From the NCBI GenBank assembly GCA_021555105.2, contig CP134604.1:806001-870000 (forward strand): a DNA stretch of 64,000 bases. Direction: 5' to 3'. Under the pieces are notes generated by a model. It saw only the letters and a list, made by a program, of their open reading frames with translations, had not been told where the DNA came from and did no database searches. Position 1 is the stretch's first letter. Each line of letters starts with the position of its first letter. Origin of the DNA: Thalassospiraceae bacterium LMO-JJ14 (lineage in GTDB: Bacteria > Pseudomonadota > Alphaproteobacteria > Rhodospirillales > Casp-alpha2). A program made the position numbers and the translations under genes. Below are positions 1 to 8,258 of the stretch, in pieces.

Positions 1-1
1 C

Positions 2-295
2 CTTGGCGAACTGGCGACGCTTCGCGACATGAAACTTGCGGTGGTCATTGTCGTCTTTGTCGACGAAAGCCTGGGGCTGATCGAATTGAAACAGCGTGCC
101 AACAAACAGGATAATCTCGGCGTCGATTTCGGCGGTACGGATTTCGCCGCATTGGCGCGCGTCATGGGCGGCATCGGCGTCACGGCGAGCGACCGCGCAA
201 CACTGGAAACGGCCATCGCGGACGGGATGAATGCGGATACCTTTACCCTGATCGCCTGCCCGATCGGCAGAAAAGCCTATGACGGCCGCTTCTGA
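2..295 (+). CDS. TPP-dependent enzyme (acetolactate synthase-like), C-terminal fragment
   Basis: This is the last 97 codons of a gene that begins before the window; the frame is open from base 2. The residues resemble the C-terminal pyrophosphate-binding domain of thiamine diphosphate enzymes of the acetolactate synthase / benzoylformate decarboxylase family: the segment DESLGLIELKQ matches the usual 'N-x-x-x-G-x-I-x-x-x-Q' stretch after the cofactor motif, followed by a D-F/LA-R-GG block and a conserved tail (DTFTLIACPIGRKAYDGRF). The substrate cannot be judged because the N-terminal and middle domains lie outside. The ATG at 29 is internal to the family domain and is not a start. It is followed by msrB on the same strand after an 89-bp gap. 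Confidence 0.8.
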   Translation, partial: LGELATLRDMKLAVVIVVFVDESLGLIELKQRANKQDNLGVDFGGTDFAALARVMGGIGVTASDRATLETAIADGMNADTFTLIACPIGRKAYDGRF

Positions 296-384
296 GGCGG
301 ATTTCACATTTGCGTGCGTTCGGCGGAAAACGCTGGAAGTCTTTTCCGTCCCGGATTACTTCGTGGTGTGAACCGGAGGACAGA

Positions 385-783
385 ATGACGGACAAAGTTA
401 GCAAATCCGAACAGGAATGGATGGACCAGCTCGGTTTCGAAGCGTTCAAGGTGCTGCGTATGAAAAGTACCGAACGTGCCGGCACCAGCCCGCTCAACCA
501 CGAAAAGCGCAAGGGGGTCTTCGTTTGCGCCGGGTGTGGCGAGCCGCTTTTCACGTCAGAAAGCAAATTCGAGTCCGGCACCGGCTGGCCCAGCTTTTAT
601 CAGCCGGTCAGCGACGAAGCCATTGGCGAGGAAATAGACAAGGGTTTCTTCATGACCCGGACCGAAGTGCATTGTGCGAAATGCGACGGGCATCTCGGCC
701 ATGTGTTCCCGGACGGCCCGCAGCCGACCGGCCAGCGTTTCTGCATCAATGGTGTGTCGTTGAAATTCAGGCCGGAAGATTAA
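385..783 (+). CDS. msrB: Peptide-methionine (R)-S-oxide reductase MsrB
   Basis: This 132-aa cytoplasmic enzyme reduces methionine-R-sulfoxide in proteins using thioredoxin. It spans the complete SelR domain. Two zinc-binding CxxC pairs are visible (Cys48/Cys51 in CAGC and Cys97/Cys100 in CAKC), as is the catalytic cysteine, Cys120 in RFCINGVSLKF, with the GTGWPSF and GHLGHVFPDGP blocks that shape the active site. The ATG at 385 is chosen because GGAGGA sits at 375-380; the frame is open further upstream but without family similarity. The stop overlaps by 4 bp the stop of the convergent glutathione transferase gene. Confidence 0.95.
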   Translation: MTDKVSKSEQEWMDQLGFEAFKVLRMKSTERAGTSPLNHEKRKGVFVCAGCGEPLFTSESKFESGTGWPSFYQPVSDEAIGEEIDKGFFMTRTEVHCAKCDGHLGHVFPDGPQPTGQRFCINGVSLKFRPED

Positions 784-1388
784 TCCGGCATCGTCATCGG
801 CACATAACCCGCCAGCCCCTTGATCCGCGCGATCCATTTTTCCACGGCCGGATATCCGGACAGATCGAAGCCGCCCTCATCGGCGACATGGGTATAGGCG
901 AACAGCGCGATGTCGGCGATGCTCGGGGCGTCGGCGACGAGCCAGTCATGCGTCGACAAATGATCATTCATCAACTTCAGTGCAGCAATGCCGTTGGCGT
1001 GTTTGCCCGGGATCTGAGCCTTTTGTGCGGCCTCGAGCTCGGGCAGGTGGTTCCAGAACCTGAGCGTTGCGATATTGGGTTCGTGTGAATACTGCTCGAA
1101 GAACATCCATTGCAGCACCTGTGCGTGGTGCAGCCGGTCGGTGGGCAGAAATGCCGAGCCGGCGGCCAGATAGTTCAGAATGGCGTTGGATTCCGCCAAA
1201 GGGGTACCGTCTTCGAGGATCAGCAGCGGTATCTTACCGTTCGGGTTGAGCTTCAGGAAATCCGCTGTGCGGGTCTCCGATTTCAAGATGTCATAGGCCT
1301 TGTATTCATAGGGTGTGCCGAGGAAAGCCAATAAAAGGCGCACCTTGTAGCCGTTACCGGAAATCGGATCGTCCAGAAGTTTCAGCAT
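780..1388 (-). CDS. Glutathione S-transferase family protein
   Basis: A 202-aa soluble protein with an N-terminal thioredoxin-like domain and a helical C-terminal domain, as in bacterial GSTs. The start of the domain ([17 protein letters not shown]) carries Ser10 and Asn12 at the place of the residue that activates glutathione, and [16 protein letters not shown] is the glutathione-binding cis-Pro and E-S region. The start is set at 1388 because AAGGAGAAC lies just upstream; a longer frame to 1448 has no site and no family match. The gene converges on msrB, so both neighbours deal with redox or electrophile stress, although they are on opposite strands. The substrate cannot be predicted. Confidence 0.9.
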   Translation of the reverse strand: MLKLLDDPISGNGYKVRLLLAFLGTPYEYKAYDILKSETRTADFLKLNPNGKIPLLILEDGTPLAESNAILNYLAAGSAFLPTDRLHHAQVLQWMFFEQYSHEPNIATLRFWNHLPELEAAQKAQIPGKHANGIAALKLMNDHLSTHDWLVADAPSIADIALFAYTHVADEGGFDLSGYPAVEKWIARIKGLAGYVPMTMPD

Positions 1389-1504
1389 CAAGTTCTCCTT
1401 GCCGCCCAGTGGATACTTGCCAATATCCTTTGATAGGACGCATTGCATGCCGGTTCAAAGCACGTTTTGTAATGCGGAAACGAGAGAATCTAATGGGGGA
1501 CGTC

Positions 1505-2260
1505 ATGGGAGATACATCGAAAATAGCCATTGTCACAGGCGCCGGGTCCGGTGTCGGGCGGGCCACCACACATGCCCTGCTTGATGACGGCTGGACCGTC
1601 GGGCTGGCTGGGCGGCGCGCCGATGCACTGGAAGAAACAATCTCACTCAGCTCCCAGCCGGCAAGGGCGCTTGCCGTGCCGACCGATGTCTCGGATCCGG
1701 ATCAGGTCGCGGCCCTGTTCAAGAAGGTCGTCGATACGTATGGCAGGCTCGATCTGTTGTTCAACAATGCCGGTGCCAACGCGCCGGGCATCTTGCTGGA
1801 GGATCTCACGTTTGAACAATGGAAGACCGTTGTCGATGTGAATCTCACCGGGTCGTTTCTGTGCCTGCAGGCGGCGTTCCGCGTCATGAAGGACCAGGAC
1901 CCGCAGGGCGGGCGCATCATCAACAACGGCTCGATTTCGGCACATGCGCCCAGACCCGACTCAATCCCCTACACGGCGACCAAACACGCCGTCACCGGCC
2001 TGACGAAGACGGCCTCTCTGGACGGGCGCAAATACAATATTGCCGTCGGCCAGATCGATATCGGCAATGCCGCATCGCCGATGGCCAACCGCATGGCCAA
2101 GGGCGTCAAGCAGGCCAACGGCGAAATCAAGCCCGAGCCCATGATGGACGTGAACGATGTCGGTCGCGCCGTTGTCCATATGGCGGGTTATCCGCCGGAA
2201 ACGAACGTTTTTTCGATGACCGTAATGGCGACGCAAATGCCGTTTGCCGGTCGCGGGTGA
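1505..2260 (+). CDS. SDR family oxidoreductase
   Basis: A 251-aa classical short-chain dehydrogenase/reductase, cytosolic and NAD(P)-dependent. Visible motifs are the cofactor-binding TGAGSGVG at residues 11-18, the structural NNAG, the catalytic Ser in NNGSISA and the Tyr-x-x-x-Lys in PYTATKHAV. The acidic/basic selectivity region ([10 protein letters not shown]) contains Arg residues that would favour NADP, which is inference. The start at 1505 follows GGGGGA at 1495-1500; an in-frame ATG at 1493 is possible. The gene points away from the GST gene and no substrate is implied by its neighbours. Confidence 0.9.
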   Translation: MGDTSKIAIVTGAGSGVGRATTHALLDDGWTVGLAGRRADALEETISLSSQPARALAVPTDVSDPDQVAALFKKVVDTYGRLDLLFNNAGANAPGILLEDLTFEQWKTVVDVNLTGSFLCLQAAFRVMKDQDPQGGRIINNGSISAHAPRPDSIPYTATKHAVTGLTKTASLDGRKYNIAVGQIDIGNAASPMANRMAKGVKQANGEIKPEPMMDVNDVGRAVVHMAGYPPETNVFSMTVMATQMPFAGRG

Positions 2261-2375
2261 TTTTATGCGCTCTACTCGAAAATTGAGACAGGGCATGCTG
2301 GGGTATACGCATGACTTGCCCACATTTCCGATCAATACGTAAAAAGGCGTTGAAAAGTAAAATTGATACGCTCAC

Positions 2376-2403
2376 TTGTCAGAATGAAGAACGCTGATAC
2401 AAT
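2376..2403 (+). promoter_or_regulatory. Candidate sigma70-type promoter of the liv-type operon
   Basis: TTGTCA at 2376-2381 and TACAAT at 2398-2403 are separated by 16 bases, close to the vegetative consensus. The expected start of transcription near 2410 would give a leader of about 100 bases before the binding-protein gene. The -10 box is part of a GATACA (2396-2401) ... TGTATC (2420-2425) inverted repeat that could be an operator. This is a prediction by eye. Confidence 0.45.
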
Positions 2404-2512
2404 CCGCTGACGAAGAGACTGTATCGGTGGCATAAGCCGGTAACGGTAAAAGCAAAATCCACCGCGAATATTGCGTTCGCGTTGAAAATTGAAGTCTGGG
2501 AGGGCTCACACA

Positions 2513-3754
2513 ATGAAAGCACGTCTGACGACGGCGGTACTGGCTTCGGCCTTTGCTTTGGGGGTTACGCTGGCAACGCCGGCGAGCGCCAAGGTTGAGG
2601 GTGACACGATTGTCCTCGGTTCCGCCATTTCATTCACAGGTAAGTATTCAACCAACGGGATCCACGCCAAAAACGGCTATGAGCTCGGGGTCAAAAAAGT
2701 CAACGAAATGGGTGGCGTCAAGGTTGGCGGCAAGACCTACAAGTTGAGAGTCGAATATTACGATGATGAATCGACGCCATTGCGTACAGCGCAACTGCTT
2801 GAGCGTTTGATCAGTCAGGATGGCGTAAAATACTTCCTCGGTCCGTATTCGTCGGCAACGACGACGGCCGCAGCGCCGATCGTCGAAAAGTACAAAGTGC
2901 CGATGGTCGAAGCCGAAGGCGCTTCGCGTTCGCTGTTCAACAAGGGCTACAAGTACCTGTTCGCGGTGCTGTCAACCTCTGAGCAGTATCTCGCAAGCTC
3001 GATCGCGCTGGCTGCTGAAATCGCTGAAAAGAACGGCAAGAAAGCATCCGACGTCAAGGTTGCAATGGCTTTCGAAAACGATCCGTTCTCGCTCGATGTT
3101 CGTGCCGGTGTGCTCGAAGACATGAAAAAATTCGGCATGAAAGCCGTCATCGACGACAAGATGCCGCGCGACCTCAACGACATTTCCGCGACCCTGACCA
3201 AGGTCAAGGCCCTGAAGCCGGATCTGCTTTTGCTGTCCGGTCACTCCAAGGGTGCCGCGACCGGTGCACGTCAGATCAAGGAATTGCGGGTCGATGTGCC
3301 GATGATTGCCATGACGCACTGTGAAGCAGCGAAAGTCACCACCAACTTCGGCGACGCGGTCAACGACTTCCTGTGCCCGACGCAGTGGGCTGAAACGCTG
3401 TCCTACAAGGACAAGTGGTTCGGCTCCGCCGCTGACTACGACAAGCTCTTCAAGGCCACATACGAAGGTTACAAAAACGTTCCGTATCAGTCGGCACAGG
3501 CAACTGCCGCCGTACTCGTCTGGGCGGATGCGTTTTCGCGTGCCAGCAGCCTGGACCCGGAAAAAGTCCGTGACGCCATTGCCGCAACGGATATGCAGAC
3601 CTTCTACGGCGGCGTGAAGTTCTCCGAAGCCGGCAACAACATCGCCAAGCCGATGGTGCTGCGCCAAATTCAGAACGGTAGCTACAACGTGGTTGCGCCG
3701 TCGAAATGGGCATCGCATCCGGTCAATTGGCCGCGTAAAGCACCGATGAACTGA
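2513..3754 (+). CDS. Branched-chain amino acid type ABC transporter, substrate-binding protein
   Basis: A 413-aa periplasmic binding protein of the LivJ/LivK (Peripla_BP_6) family that captures the ligand for the permease encoded downstream. It has a Sec signal peptide (MKARLTTAVLASAFALGVTL, cleavage after TPASA) and then IVLGSAISFTGKYS, which is the typical first strand of the family. The ATG at 2513 is preceded by GGGAGGG and matches the signal peptide; an upstream in-frame ATG at 2489 would spoil the signal. The ligand may be an amino acid, an amide or another small acid; members of this family at such loci are diverse, so 'leucine' is not claimed. It is first in a six-gene run and is followed by a hairpin that may keep its message more stable than that of the permease genes. 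Confidence 0.92.
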   Translation: MKARLTTAVLASAFALGVTLATPASAKVEGDTIVLGSAISFTGKYSTNGIHAKNGYELGVKKVNEMGGVKVGGKTYKLRVEYYDDESTPLRTAQLLERLISQDGVKYFLGPYSSATTTAAAPIVEKYKVPMVEAEGASRSLFNKGYKYLFAVLSTSEQYLASSIALAAEIAEKNGKKASDVKVAMAFENDPFSLDVRAGVLEDMKKFGMKAVIDDKMPRDLNDISATLTKVKALKPDLLLLSGHSKGAATGARQIKELRVDVPMIAMTHCEAAKVTTNFGDAVNDFLCPTQWAETLSYKDKWFGSAADYDKLFKATYEGYKNVPYQSAQATAAVLVWADAFSRASSLDPEKVRDAIAATDMQTFYGGVKFSEAGNNIAKPMVLRQIQNGSYNVVAPSKWASHPVNWPRKAPMN

Positions 3755-3783
3755 GTTTCGAGGTGATCGGTTAATAAAGGCAC

Positions 3784-3811
3784 GCCCGTCCCGGATAGCG
3801 CTGGGGCGGGC
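3784..3811 (+). other. Intercistronic hairpin after the binding-protein gene
   Basis: GCCCGTCCC (3784-3792) pairs with GGGGCGGGC (3803-3811), 9 bp including one G-U pair, around a 10-base loop. No T-run follows, so it is more likely a message-stabilising or attenuating stem than a full terminator. Such stems are common between the gene for an abundant binding protein and the permease genes. Confidence 0.5.
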
Positions 3812-3876
3812 ATGTCGGCTTTACTTGGTTAAATAATAACGTTCATAAAAAAAACTGAACAAGGGACGACGTCGCC

Positions 3877-4779
3877 ATGTGGGACAACATTATGGTGCTG
3901 GTAGCGGCACCTGTATTTTCCGTGCAACTCGTACTGGATGGGCTTTTCATCGGCGCCACTTTTGCGTTGGCAGCTTACGGACTGGCTCTGGTTTGGGGCG
4001 TGATGAACGTCAAGAACCTGGCGCAGGGTGATTTTGTCATTGCCGGGGGATACATCGCCTGGTGGCTCGGCAAGCAGGGCATCCATCCGTTATGGGGACT
4101 GCCGGCGGCGATCATCATCATGTTCGCGTTCGGCTGGTTCATTTATGTGACGATTATCCGCCGGGTTATCGATAAGGATCTGTTTACGTCGCTTTTGGCG
4201 ACCTTTGGTCTGGCAATTGTCATGGCACAGGGTCTGAACCTGATGTTCGGACCGGAAGTGCAGACTGCGGAAAGCGATTTCGCCATCCGTTCCATGTGGG
4301 ACAACAACCTGACGATCGCCGAGATCAAGGTGCTGGCCTTCGTATTGTGCGGCATCCTCGCCGTGATGGTTGTGCTGTTCATGAAACGCAGCCGCATGGG
4401 GCAGGCCATTCGCGCCACCGCCCAGGACGCACGCGCGGCCCGCGTCATGGGGATCGATACTGATAAGGTTTACGCCTTTACGTATTCCCTCAATGCCGCG
4501 ATCTGCGGGGCTGCCGGTGCCATGATCTCGATGATCTGGGTGATCCAGCCGTTTTACGGCATTTCGCATTCGATCCGCTCCTTCGTGATCGTGACGGCAG
4601 CCGGGTTCGGCAATCTGCCGGGCGTCATCATGGCGGGCCTTGGTCTCGGGGTGGTGGAAAACCTTGGCGGTTTCGTCTTCGGGGCTGAATTCCAACAGGC
4701 CATTGTCGTCGGCTTGTTGCTGGTGGTGCTTGTCTGGCGCCAAATTCAGCAGCGCAAGCTTCGCCAAGTCGTCAGCTGA
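3877..4779 (+). CDS. livH: Branched-chain amino acid type ABC transporter permease (LivH)
   Basis: A 300-aa inner-membrane permease with about eight hydrophobic segments. The opening VLDGLFIGATFALAAYGLAL and the following NLAQGDFVIAGGY are characteristic of LivH; the EAA-like cytoplasmic loop for the ATPase is the R-A-T-A-Q-D-ARAARVMG region around residue 175-190. It forms a heterodimer with the LivM-like protein encoded next. The start at 3877 is preceded by AAGGGA. Gap to livM is 15 bp. Confidence 0.92.
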   Translation: MWDNIMVLVAAPVFSVQLVLDGLFIGATFALAAYGLALVWGVMNVKNLAQGDFVIAGGYIAWWLGKQGIHPLWGLPAAIIIMFAFGWFIYVTIIRRVIDKDLFTSLLATFGLAIVMAQGLNLMFGPEVQTAESDFAIRSMWDNNLTIAEIKVLAFVLCGILAVMVVLFMKRSRMGQAIRATAQDARAARVMGIDTDKVYAFTYSLNAAICGAAGAMISMIWVIQPFYGISHSIRSFVIVTAAGFGNLPGVIMAGLGLGVVENLGGFVFGAEFQQAIVVGLLLVVLVWRQIQQRKLRQVVS

Positions 4780-4794
4780 TCCTGGGAAATAAAA

Positions 4795-5829
4795 ATGAAT
4801 AGCAACTTTTCTTTGAAAATCCACCTGCCGCTCCTCGTGTTCGGCCTGGCGGCGCCGTTCGTGTTCCCGGGTCTGCAGTACCAGATTGCGACGCTTTGGG
4901 TCATGGTCCTGTTTGCCCTGACGTGGGACGTCATGGGCGGGCAGATGGGCTATAACTCACTCGGCAACATCTTCTTCTTCGGCGTCGGTATGTATGCCTC
5001 AGCGGTTATTCAGATCGCCCAATTCGCCGATGTCGGTGCCTTTACCGCGGCGCGTGGTGCCATCGTCGTCGAATATACGGATGCCCAGTACTACCAGGGC
5101 CTCGTGCTTGGGATTCTGGCGTCCGGGTTTGTTGCTGCGGCGACGGCATTCGCGCTTGGCTGGACCGTGTTCGGTCTGCGCGGCCCGTACTTTGCCATCG
5201 GCACGCTTGGCATGGCCCTGGCGGCGGGTGAGCTGATGGGAACGTGGGAATGGGTCGGCGGCGGCGGTGGCATCGGCATGCCGGTGTTCCCGGGATCGGC
5301 CCAAGCCAAGGGACTGACGTTCTACTTTCTTACGTTTGCTGCCGCGATCCTGACCTTCGTGACGCTGCAGTGGGTTTACAAAACGCGCTTTGGGCTGGCC
5401 ATTAACGCCATCCGCGATGACGAAGAAAAAGCCGAAGCCATGGGCATCCATACCTTGCGCTACAAAAGCGTGGCATGGGCGATCTCGGCGTTTTTCCTTG
5501 GTATTTCCGGTGCGCTGTTCGGCAATATCGTCGGTTTCGTCGAGCCGCTCGAAGTGGCTTTCCCGACAGTTACCTTCGGCATCTTCATGGTCGCCATGAC
5601 GCTGCTCGGCGGCAAGGGAACGCTGTGGGGCCCGGTCCTCGGCGCGATATTGTTCCACGTCATCAAGGAAGCCACATGGACTTATTTCCTGGGCTGGCAG
5701 TGGGTTGCGCTCGGCATGCTGATCATCATCAACGTGGTGTTCTTCCAGCAGGGGATCATGGGCTGGCTAATGGAAAAATATCCGGAGAAATTCGGCATCA
5801 TTGTTGAGGACAAGGGAGGCTCGAAATGA
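4795..5829 (+). CDS. livM: Branched-chain amino acid type ABC transporter permease (LivM)
   Basis: A 344-aa polytopic membrane protein, the second permease subunit. LTWDVMGGQMGYNSLGNIFFFGVGMY is near the N-terminus as in LivM proteins (seen in two blocks here), and AINAIRDDEEKAEAMGI is the conserved cytoplasmic loop that contacts the ATPases. A short glycine-rich loop (GGGGGIG) follows the central segments. Its TGA overlaps the ATG of livG by 4 bp (ATGA), so the two are translationally coupled. Confidence 0.92.
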   Translation: MNSNFSLKIHLPLLVFGLAAPFVFPGLQYQIATLWVMVLFALTWDVMGGQMGYNSLGNIFFFGVGMYASAVIQIAQFADVGAFTAARGAIVVEYTDAQYYQGLVLGILASGFVAAATAFALGWTVFGLRGPYFAIGTLGMALAAGELMGTWEWVGGGGGIGMPVFPGSAQAKGLTFYFLTFAAAILTFVTLQWVYKTRFGLAINAIRDDEEKAEAMGIHTLRYKSVAWAISAFFLGISGALFGNIVGFVEPLEVAFPTVTFGIFMVAMTLLGGKGTLWGPVLGAILFHVIKEATWTYFLGWQWVALGMLIIINVVFFQQGIMGWLMEKYPEKFGIIVEDKGGSK

Positions 5830-6575
5830 CCAATTACGTGATTGAGGTCGAGGGCGTCTCGAAGTCCTATGGCGGTGTGATCGCCAACAAAAGCGTCTCG
5901 ATGAAGGTGCCGGACGGGAAGATCACCGGTTTGATCGGACCCAACGGATCAGGCAAGACGACGCTGTTCAATTCCATCGTCGGCTACCACCCGATCGACG
6001 AAGGCTCGATCAAGTTCAAGGGCAAGGAAATCTCTGACCTTCGAGTGCCGCAGATCGCACGGCTCGGATTGTTGAGGACCTTCCAGCAGACCCGTATTTA
6101 CGGCAATATGAATTGCATCGACAACATGCTGATCTCGGTGCCCCACCGTAAAATGGGTTTCGCCGATATGTTCGGAGAGCGCGAGGCAAAGGAAACGATG
6201 GAAGAGGTCGAGCGCCTGCTCGATTTCGTCGGTCTCTACGAAAAGCGTAAGCTGCGTTCAGGCGATCTTTCGTTCGGTCAGCAAAAGCTGCTCGAATTCG
6301 CCATGGCACTGATGAACAAGCCGGAAGTGCTGTTACTTGACGAACCGACGGCGGGCATCAACCCGACCCTGATCAACGGGCTGATCGACCGCCTGCGCCG
6401 TGCCAACGAGGAATTCGGCATTACTTTGTTCGTGATCGAGCATAACATGCGCGTCATCATGAACATGGCCGAGAGTATCTATTGCCTGGCACACGGTGAA
6501 ATGCTGGCGCACGGCTCGCCGGATGAAATCCAAAATGACCAGCGCGTGATCGACGCATATCTGGGAGCGCACTAA
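5826..6575 (+). CDS. livG: Branched-chain amino acid type ABC transporter ATP-binding protein (LivG)
   Basis: A 249-aa cytoplasmic ATPase of the transporter. Walker A is GPNGSGKTT at residues 38-46, the Q-loop is in LLRTFQQTR, the signature is LSFGQQK, Walker B is VLLLDEPTAGINP and the switch His is in VIEHNM. The C-terminal AHGEMLAHGSPDEIQND is typical of LivG. It overlaps livM by 4 bp and touches livF through TAATG. Confidence 0.95.
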   Translation: MTNYVIEVEGVSKSYGGVIANKSVSMKVPDGKITGLIGPNGSGKTTLFNSIVGYHPIDEGSIKFKGKEISDLRVPQIARLGLLRTFQQTRIYGNMNCIDNMLISVPHRKMGFADMFGEREAKETMEEVERLLDFVGLYEKRKLRSGDLSFGQQKLLEFAMALMNKPEVLLLDEPTAGINPTLINGLIDRLRRANEEFGITLFVIEHNMRVIMNMAESIYCLAHGEMLAHGSPDEIQNDQRVIDAYLGAH

Positions 6576-7465
6576 TGAGCGAGGAAACAACACAAACCGA
6601 CACGGAAAAGCGCAAAGCGTCGGGCTACCATATGGGTAGCGTCGAATCGGTGATTTCCGTCGAGCAGGTCGTCGCGCAAACCCGTGCGATGGCCGAGGAT
6701 GTGCCGCTCGAAAAGTTGGCGAAACTGGCCAACAACGACCCGTTCGTCGAGATCAAGGACCTGAAGGCAGGTTACGGCAAGATGGAGATCCTGCACGATT
6801 TGAACCTGCAGGTCGCCAAGGGACAATCGCTTTGCCTGATCGGCCCGAACGGTGCGGGTAAATCGACGATCCTGCATTCAATCTACGGCTTCACCAACAT
6901 ATTTTCGGGATCGATTGAGATCGGTGATCCCGGCAAAAAGCAGAACGTCACCGATCTGTCGCCGAACGAAAAGCTGAAGAAAGCGGGGATTGCCTACATC
7001 CTGCAGGACAAATCGATTTTCCCCGACATGACGGTCGAGGAAAATCTGTGGATGGGCGGGTTCCTGATGGATACGCCGGCGATGGCCCATGAAGCGGCGG
7101 AACGCGTTTTCGCGAAGTACGACCGCCTGGCACAGCGCCGTACGCACAAGGCCAAGGTTCTGTCCGGCGGTGAGCGGCGCCTCCTGGAAATCTCGCGCGC
7201 CCTGGTCATGGATCCGGAAGTGCTTTTGGTCGACGAGCCGTCGATCGGTCTTGAGCCGCGGTTCATCGACATGGTGTTCGATATCCTCGACGATCTGCAG
7301 CACGGTGAAGGTAAAACCATCATCATGGTCGAGCAGAACGCCAAGAAAGGTCTTGAATTCGCGGATATCGGTTATGTGTTGGTTTCCGGCGAACTGGCGA
7401 TTGCCGGCACGGGTGACGAACTCCTCGCCAACCCGGAAGTCGGCCGTTTGTTCCTAGGTGGTTGA
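6575..7465 (+). CDS. livF: Branched-chain amino acid type ABC transporter ATP-binding protein (LivF) with N-terminal extension
   Basis: A 296-aa ATPase, the second nucleotide-binding subunit. The ABC domain begins near residue 57 (FVEIKDLKAGYGKMEIL), with Walker A GPNGAGKST at 90-98, the Q-loop YILQDKSIFPDMTVEENL, signature LSGGERR, Walker B VLLVDEPSIGLEP and a His-to-Gln switch (VEQNA) that is normal for LivF. LivF proteins usually have about 235-240 residues; here about 56 charged, probably helical residues precede the domain. The start is fixed by TAATG overlap with livG, and no internal start with a good site was seen, so the extension is probably real. An insert (IGDPGKKQNVTDLSPN) also lengthens the first half. 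Confidence 0.92.
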   Translation: MSEETTQTDTEKRKASGYHMGSVESVISVEQVVAQTRAMAEDVPLEKLAKLANNDPFVEIKDLKAGYGKMEILHDLNLQVAKGQSLCLIGPNGAGKSTILHSIYGFTNIFSGSIEIGDPGKKQNVTDLSPNEKLKKAGIAYILQDKSIFPDMTVEENLWMGGFLMDTPAMAHEAAERVFAKYDRLAQRRTHKAKVLSGGERRLLEISRALVMDPEVLLVDEPSIGLEPRFIDMVFDILDDLQHGEGKTIIMVEQNAKKGLEFADIGYVLVSGELAIAGTGDELLANPEVGRLFLGG

Positions 7466-7518
7466 GCAACGAATATACCTCCAAGGTTGCATGCCGTTGT
7501 TGATTTGGAGGGACTCTG

Positions 7519-8229
7519 TTGTTTGATGCTGAATTGAACCTGTATGTGGTTTTCGGGTTCATCGGTGTCGCTTTGTATCTGGGGTCTTACGCGGCACTTC
7601 AACTCGGCTATGTGAACGGGCAGGGCGGGCTCTATGCGCTGCTGAATCTGACCGCTGCGAGCAGTGTGCTGATCAGCCTCATTCAAGCATTCAACCTGTC
7701 ATCAGCATTGATCCAGGTGTTCTGGATTTTTATCAGCATCATTGGCTTGATCCGGATGTATCTGCTGACCCGTCACATCCGGTTCAGCGACGAGGAACGT
7801 GCGTTTATCGACCAAGCCATGCGGAATCTGTCGAAGCGCAAGGCGCGGAAATTTCTGGATGCGGGATACTGGATCGACGGCGAATCCGGTGCCGTGCTGA
7901 CACGCGAGGGCGAGCCCGTCGAGCACCTGATTTACCTGCTTGAGGGCGAGGCCGAGATCATCAGCAGCGGCAGGGCGATAGCCGTTTGTGAAGCGCATTC
8001 CTTCATCGGCGAACTGACGGCGATGTCCGGGGAACCGGCGACCGCGACTGTGCGTCTAGACCGCCCGTCACGGTATTTCTGTATTGGCGTCCAGGTGCTG
8101 CGGCAACGACTGATGAAGGATCTCGAAATACGCGCCAACCTTGAAAGCTGCGTCAGCCAGCAGATGCTGCACAAGCTGAAACGCTCCAATCAAGCTCTTG
8201 CGGGGAACGGTCTCGTCGTCAACAGGTGA
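7519..8229 (+). CDS. Membrane protein with CBU_0592-like region and degenerate cyclic nucleotide-binding-like domain
   Basis: A 236-aa protein with three hydrophobic segments (about residues 8-28, 38-58 and 62-84) followed by a cytoplasmic domain (about 105-215) that looks like a cyclic-nucleotide-binding beta roll: HLIYLLEGEAEI is the early strand pair and SFIGELTAMSGEPATATVRL is the phosphate-binding cassette. In that cassette the Arg that binds the cyclic phosphate in CRP-type domains is replaced (PATATV instead of P-R-A-x-x-V), so nucleotide binding is doubtful. The start is TTG at 7519, with GGAGGGA at 7507-7513. It lies 53 bp behind livF on the same strand and may be the last gene of the transporter operon, but no direct role in transport is known. 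Confidence 0.72.
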   Translation: MFDAELNLYVVFGFIGVALYLGSYAALQLGYVNGQGGLYALLNLTAASSVLISLIQAFNLSSALIQVFWIFISIIGLIRMYLLTRHIRFSDEERAFIDQAMRNLSKRKARKFLDAGYWIDGESGAVLTREGEPVEHLIYLLEGEAEIISSGRAIAVCEAHSFIGELTAMSGEPATATVRLDRPSRYFCIGVQVLRQRLMKDLEIRANLESCVSQQMLHKLKRSNQALAGNGLVVNR

Positions 8230-8258
8230 GCTTTGTCTGTTCGCCTGTCCGCTATCGA

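Noticed and set aside
2404-2512. Riboswitch in the leader of the liv-type operon
   Set aside because: No conserved class-specific core was seen; only a short inverted repeat and a promoter-like pair.
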